Positions 61,183-64,000 of a stretch of DNA of 64,000 nucleotides are shown here, piece after piece (positions within the stretch are counted from its first letter, which is position 1; every line of letters begins with the position of its first letter). The translations under genes and the position numbers were made by a program. This DNA is from UBA10161 sp964581105 (GTDB taxonomy: Archaea; Micrarchaeota; Micrarchaeia; Anstonellales; Anstonellaceae), in NCBI GenBank assembly GCA_964581105.1, contig CAZOMB010000001.1, positions 1 to 64,000 on the forward strand, read 5' to 3'. The notes beneath the pieces were generated by a model. The model had not been told where the DNA came from. It saw nothing but the letters and a program-made list of their open reading frames with translations, and searched no databases.

Positions 61183-62085
61183 TCACTCGTCAAGTGTTAG
61201 CTGTGATATCTGTGAATACTTGTTTTTCTTCATAAAGCTTTCCATTTCTTTTGCAATGCCTGAAAATGCATCCTTTCTCAGCACCAGGGCTGTTCCAACC
61301 CCTACTGCGGTTGCCCCTGCCATTATCATTTCAACTGCATCAATGCCTGTTGTCACTCCACCTGTTCCGATTATGGGTATTTTGGGCCCTATTGCCTTTC
61401 TTATGCTGTAAACGCTTTTCAGGGCAATTGGCTTTAATGGAGGGCCGCTGGTGCCTCCAAACCAATTGTGCAAAATGCCTTTTTTTGCATAAGCGTCAAT
61501 ATACATGCCGCCCATGGCATTTACTGCTGTTATGCAGTCTGCTCCTGAGTCAACGCAGGCTTTTGCTATTTGCCCTATGTTTGGCACATCTGGGGAAAGC
61601 TTCATTGAAAAGGGAATTGTTGTTGAGCTTCTTACAGCTGAAGCAACGGCCGAGGCATCCTCAATGCTCCATGAGAACATTTTGTTTCCTTTGCCTACAT
61701 TTGGGCATGATGCATCAACCTCTATCATGTGCGGGTTTGCCTCTGATATCCTTTTTGCTGCCTGTGAAAATTCCTTGACAGAAAAGCCAACTATGCTTGC
61801 TATTATTGGCACTTTTGCGCCTTTAACTGCTTTTTTTATGTCCTTTATCCCTTCCCCAATGCCAGGGTTTGGAAGGCCCATGGCATTTATCATGACATCG
61901 CCTTGCATGAATGCAGTCGGGTTTTCATGGCCTTGCCTTGGCTCAATGGAGTATGATTTTGAAGTAACAGCTCCAGCCCCTTGTTTTGCAGCCCTTATCA
62001 GCAAATAATGGTTGTTTCCCCTTATGCCTGATGCCAGAATCAGCGGGTTTTTCATTTTCATTTTGCAAAATGATGTGCTTAGCAT
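61183..62085 (-). CDS. pyrD: Dihydroorotate dehydrogenase, class 1B
   Basis: This 300-aa FMN enzyme oxidises dihydroorotate to orotate. PLILASGIRGNNHYL, EVDASCPNVGKGNKM, FSMKLSPDVPNIGQIA and IIGTGGVTTGIDAVEMIMAG (FMN phosphate site) are in order. ATG 62085 has AGGTGA six bases upstream; GTG 62094 is an alternative. It lies between the CBS gene and pyrK. Confidence 0.93.
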   Translation of the reverse strand: MLSTSFCKMKMKNPLILASGIRGNNHYLLIRAAKQGAGAVTSKSYSIEPRQGHENPTAFMQGDVMINAMGLPNPGIGEGIKDIKKAVKGAKVPIIASIVGFSVKEFSQAAKRISEANPHMIEVDASCPNVGKGNKMFSWSIEDASAVASAVRSSTTIPFSMKLSPDVPNIGQIAKACVDSGADCITAVNAMGGMYIDAYAKKGILHNWFGGTSGPPLKPIALKSVYSIRKAIGPKIPIIGTGGVTTGIDAVEMIMAGATAVGVGTALVLRKDAFSGIAKEMESFMKKNKYSQISQLTLDE

Positions 62086-62094
62086 TAATTTCAC

Positions 62095-63177
62095 CTATGG
62101 CCTTTTCCTGTGCGCGCTTTTCCTTTTTCCCATCCCTGTTATCTTTTGCCTTCTTGCCATTTTCCCAATCTCATCAAGGGCCTGCCTTAAGGCAACTGCA
62201 AGCCTAAAGTCAAATGCACTTGAATTATAATGCCTTTTGCCATCAAGCCTTGCCCTTACTGCAAACCCTGGGCCTTCTTTTTTTATGTGAATGGCAAGAG
62301 AGCGCACTTCAAAGCTTTTCCCTACTTTTGAAATAAGCCTTTCCCCTTGCTTTACTATCTGGCTGTGAAAGTCCTTGTGCTCATATGGAAGGCCGCTCAC
62401 AAATACCTGGGCAGTTTTTTCCTCTGAAAGAGCTGAGCTGAACAGATCCTTTGCTGTGACTATTCCCCTTGGGTAGCCCCCGTCAGAAACAACAAGGGCA
62501 GCAACGCGGCTTTCAAGCATTTTCCTTACTGCTGAAGAAAGAGTATCAGTTGATGAGATTGTTTCAACCCTTTTTTTCATGTATGAGATAACTGGGTGCG
62601 AGTCCATTGATGTCTTTTCCCCTCCAAGCCCTATTTGCACCCTTTGCTTTGGGCTTGAGACAAAGCTTGCCAAGTCAAATATTGACAAAATGCCCTGTAT
62701 CCTGCCGTCTTTTGTGACAACCAGCCTGCGTATATTGTGGCGCCTTAGCTCTGCCCTTGCCTGGCCAACAGTTGCTGTTGCCTCAATTGCTGCCACTGGG
62801 AATGTCATTACTTCTGATACCCTTTTCCTTGAGAGCATTTTTTCCTGCAAAAGCTCTGAGAGAAGCGTATGCCTTGTTATTGCCCCCAATACTTTTCCTG
62901 CCCTAAGAACAGGTATTGCCTTGAACCTGCCTGCAAAAAATGCATTGCATGCGTCCATTACAGTGCTTTCTGCTGAAAGTGACGGCGCCCTTTCGGCAAT
63001 TGAGCCGCATTTTTCCTTTGAAGGATGGGTATGCTGCCTTATTGCCCTCTCGTCAATTACCCCTAAGTACCTTCCTTTTTTTGTCACAATTACAGGAAGC
63101 CCGCTTCTTGATATTTCATTTATTGCCCTTGAAACAGGTTCAGAAGCGTCAAGCATGCTGGGGTGTTCTATTTCCAT
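62095..63177 (-). CDS. Four-CBS protein with HPF/RaiA-like C-terminus
   Basis: This 360-aa protein starts at ATG 63177 (GGTGATC upstream). Four CBS motifs lie near residues 5-55, 65-115, 120-170 and 190-245 (SGLPVIVTKKGRYLGVID, FKAIPVLRAGKVLGAITRHT, NIRRLVVTKDGRIQGILS, VAALVVSDGGYPRGIVTAKD). CBS pairs bind adenine nucleotides. The end (QVFVSGLPYEHKDFHSQIVK ... LAIHIKKEGPGFAVRARLDG) looks like the beta-alpha-beta-beta-beta-alpha fold of ribosome hibernation factors (HPF/RaiA). A basic tail follows. It is the first gene of the pyrDKC operon. Confidence 0.82.
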   Translation of the reverse strand: MEIEHPSMLDASEPVSRAINEISRSGLPVIVTKKGRYLGVIDERAIRQHTHPSKEKCGSIAERAPSLSAESTVMDACNAFFAGRFKAIPVLRAGKVLGAITRHTLLSELLQEKMLSRKRVSEVMTFPVAAIEATATVGQARAELRRHNIRRLVVTKDGRIQGILSIFDLASFVSSPKQRVQIGLGGEKTSMDSHPVISYMKKRVETISSTDTLSSAVRKMLESRVAALVVSDGGYPRGIVTAKDLFSSALSEEKTAQVFVSGLPYEHKDFHSQIVKQGERLISKVGKSFEVRSLAIHIKKEGPGFAVRARLDGKRHYNSSAFDFRLAVALRQALDEIGKMARRQKITGMGKRKSAHRKRP

Positions 63178-63349
63178 TTGATCACCTGTTAGGGCTCTTG
63201 CTAGCAAATCTCAGCCAACTAATAAATAGCTTGGCTTGTGCAACAGAAACTGGTTTTAGCAACAGCAGCAACAGCCGCTCTTTTTCTTCTTTTTGGCTGC
63301 TTTTTTCTTTACTATAAAAACCAGGCAAATTCAAAGAACATAATGCTGC

Positions 63350-64000
63350 CTACGCTTTTCTTCTTGCTTTTGGCTCTTTTTTAAGCATTATCTCAATTGC
63401 AGCCACAAAGCGCAAAATATTGACCATTACTGCATATATGAACGGGATTACAGGAACCAGGACAACAAGGGTTGCAAGAACAGAAAAAGCAAGAGTAACC
63501 TCGCTTCCAATCTCATAAAGAGGGCAGGCAGTGAAAAACTTGAATGGGATTAAGGAAAGCAGTGCGCAAACCAAATCCTTGAAAAATAGCCTTAGCACTG
63601 CAGGGGAAATAAGGGTCAGCACAGTGACAAAGTTTGATGCCTTTGACTCATTTGTCCCTGCTGTCAATGCCCTGTAAAGGAAATACAGGGAAGCTATTGC
63701 TGACAGGAGAAGAAAATCAAATGTTGCCAAAGAAAAATTGCCTCCGCTTGAGTAAAATGAAATTCCTGATAGTATTACCAGTATTGCAGCTGCTGTAAGC
63801 GCAGTCCAGTAGCCTTTCAGCCCGTCAAAAAGAGGGGCAAACATTATCCTTATGCTCAAGTGAAGGGACTGCACTGCTGTAAGCCTGTCCCTGAAAAATG
63901 CGTGCAGCACAACTGTTCCTGCTGCAACAACTATGCTAACAGGTATCAGGAAAAGGTAAACCAGGGTCGTGATTATTGTGGCTTGAGGCGGCACCCAAAG
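63350..64000 (-). CDS. Yip1-like membrane protein, 5' end outside window
   Basis: The frame is open to the window edge, so the N-terminus may lie beyond base 64000; a GTG at 63994 is the first possible start inside. Five or more hydrophobic segments are seen (VYLFLIPVSIVVAAGTVVL, AAAILVILSGISFY, FDFLLLSAIASLYFLY, FVTVLTLISPAVLRLFF, LAFSVLATLVVLVPVIPFIY). The arrangement resembles Yip1/YIF1-like membrane proteins of archaea, but weakly. The short basic tail (KKEPKARRKA) is cytoplasmic. Confidence 0.65.
   Translation of the reverse strand, partial: LWVPPQATIITTLVYLFLIPVSIVVAAGTVVLHAFFRDRLTAVQSLHLSIRIMFAPLFDGLKGYWTALTAAAILVILSGISFYSSGGNFSLATFDFLLLSAIASLYFLYRALTAGTNESKASNFVTVLTLISPAVLRLFFKDLVCALLSLIPFKFFTACPLYEIGSEVTLAFSVLATLVVLVPVIPFIYAVMVNILRFVAAIEIMLKKEPKARRKA

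Noticed and set aside
63244..63298. Minus-strand frame ending in KKKKKSGCCCCC
   Set aside because: The last five Cys codons are striking, but no ATG, GTG or TTG start follows the upstream in-frame stop, and the stretch is the low-complexity spacer before the CBS gene.

Overview
The window looks like part of an archaeal chromosome or scaffold, most likely DPANN-like (for example Diapherotrites or Aenigmarchaeota; this is inference, no rRNA is present). Support comes from class I lysyl-tRNA synthetase, archaeal-type leucyl-tRNA synthetase, ribosomal proteins L10e/L1/L10(P0)/L12(P1), Trm5, archaeal NadM, a class III (pilin) signal peptide, and promoters with TTTATAAA-type TATA boxes followed by leaderless or GGTGAT-led starts. 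A run of 100 N at 49421-49520 marks a scaffold join.

Region 1 (about 1-13.4 kb) is an accessory defence island, uneven in base composition and unlike the rest. It holds a 5'-truncated unknown gene, a type I restriction-modification operon (hsdM, two extra genes of unknown role, hsdS, hsdR, a YgjP-like metallopeptidase), two small winged-helix-like proteins, a DUF4145-like protein, a leaderless 45-aa gene, an HNH protein, an Mrr-type endonuclease, a stretch with a tiny ORF and a strong RNA-like hairpin, and a membrane protein. It ends at 13.2-13.4 kb in a gene-free stretch with five copies of a 9-bp motif in both orientations.

Region 2 (13.4-23.8 kb, minus strand) carries poorly known genes: an arrestin-fold protein, a HerA/VirB4-like ATPase with a long Pro/Glu/Lys tail, and a tandem set of cysteine-rich proteins, each built from two copies of a roughly 260-residue module. 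A further full-length copy lies at 51.5-53.1 kb. This family is the strongest candidate for an undescribed system.

Region 3 (23.8-38.2 kb) has a Maf-like pyrophosphatase, a VapBC toxin-antitoxin pair whose toxin carries a copy of the antitoxin's tail, the L10e / coiled-coil protein / L1-L10-L12 cluster, a minimal MGMT, a MidA-like methyltransferase, LysRS-I, DnaJ and a KaiC-like ATPase next to a membrane-anchored partner.

Region 4 (38.2-64 kb) is mostly housekeeping: LeuRS, Trm5, GT3 glycogen synthase, a two-TM K+ channel, carA-SLOG-carB, a PLD nuclease, purH, nadM, an FKBP isomerase, a TPR-AAA ATPase beside a PrsW-type intramembrane protease and a pilin-like protein, then the CBS/HPF-like-pyrD-pyrK-pyrC operon. 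Together carAB and pyrCDK cover most of de novo UMP synthesis. No tRNA, rRNA, CRISPR array or recognisable transposase was seen.
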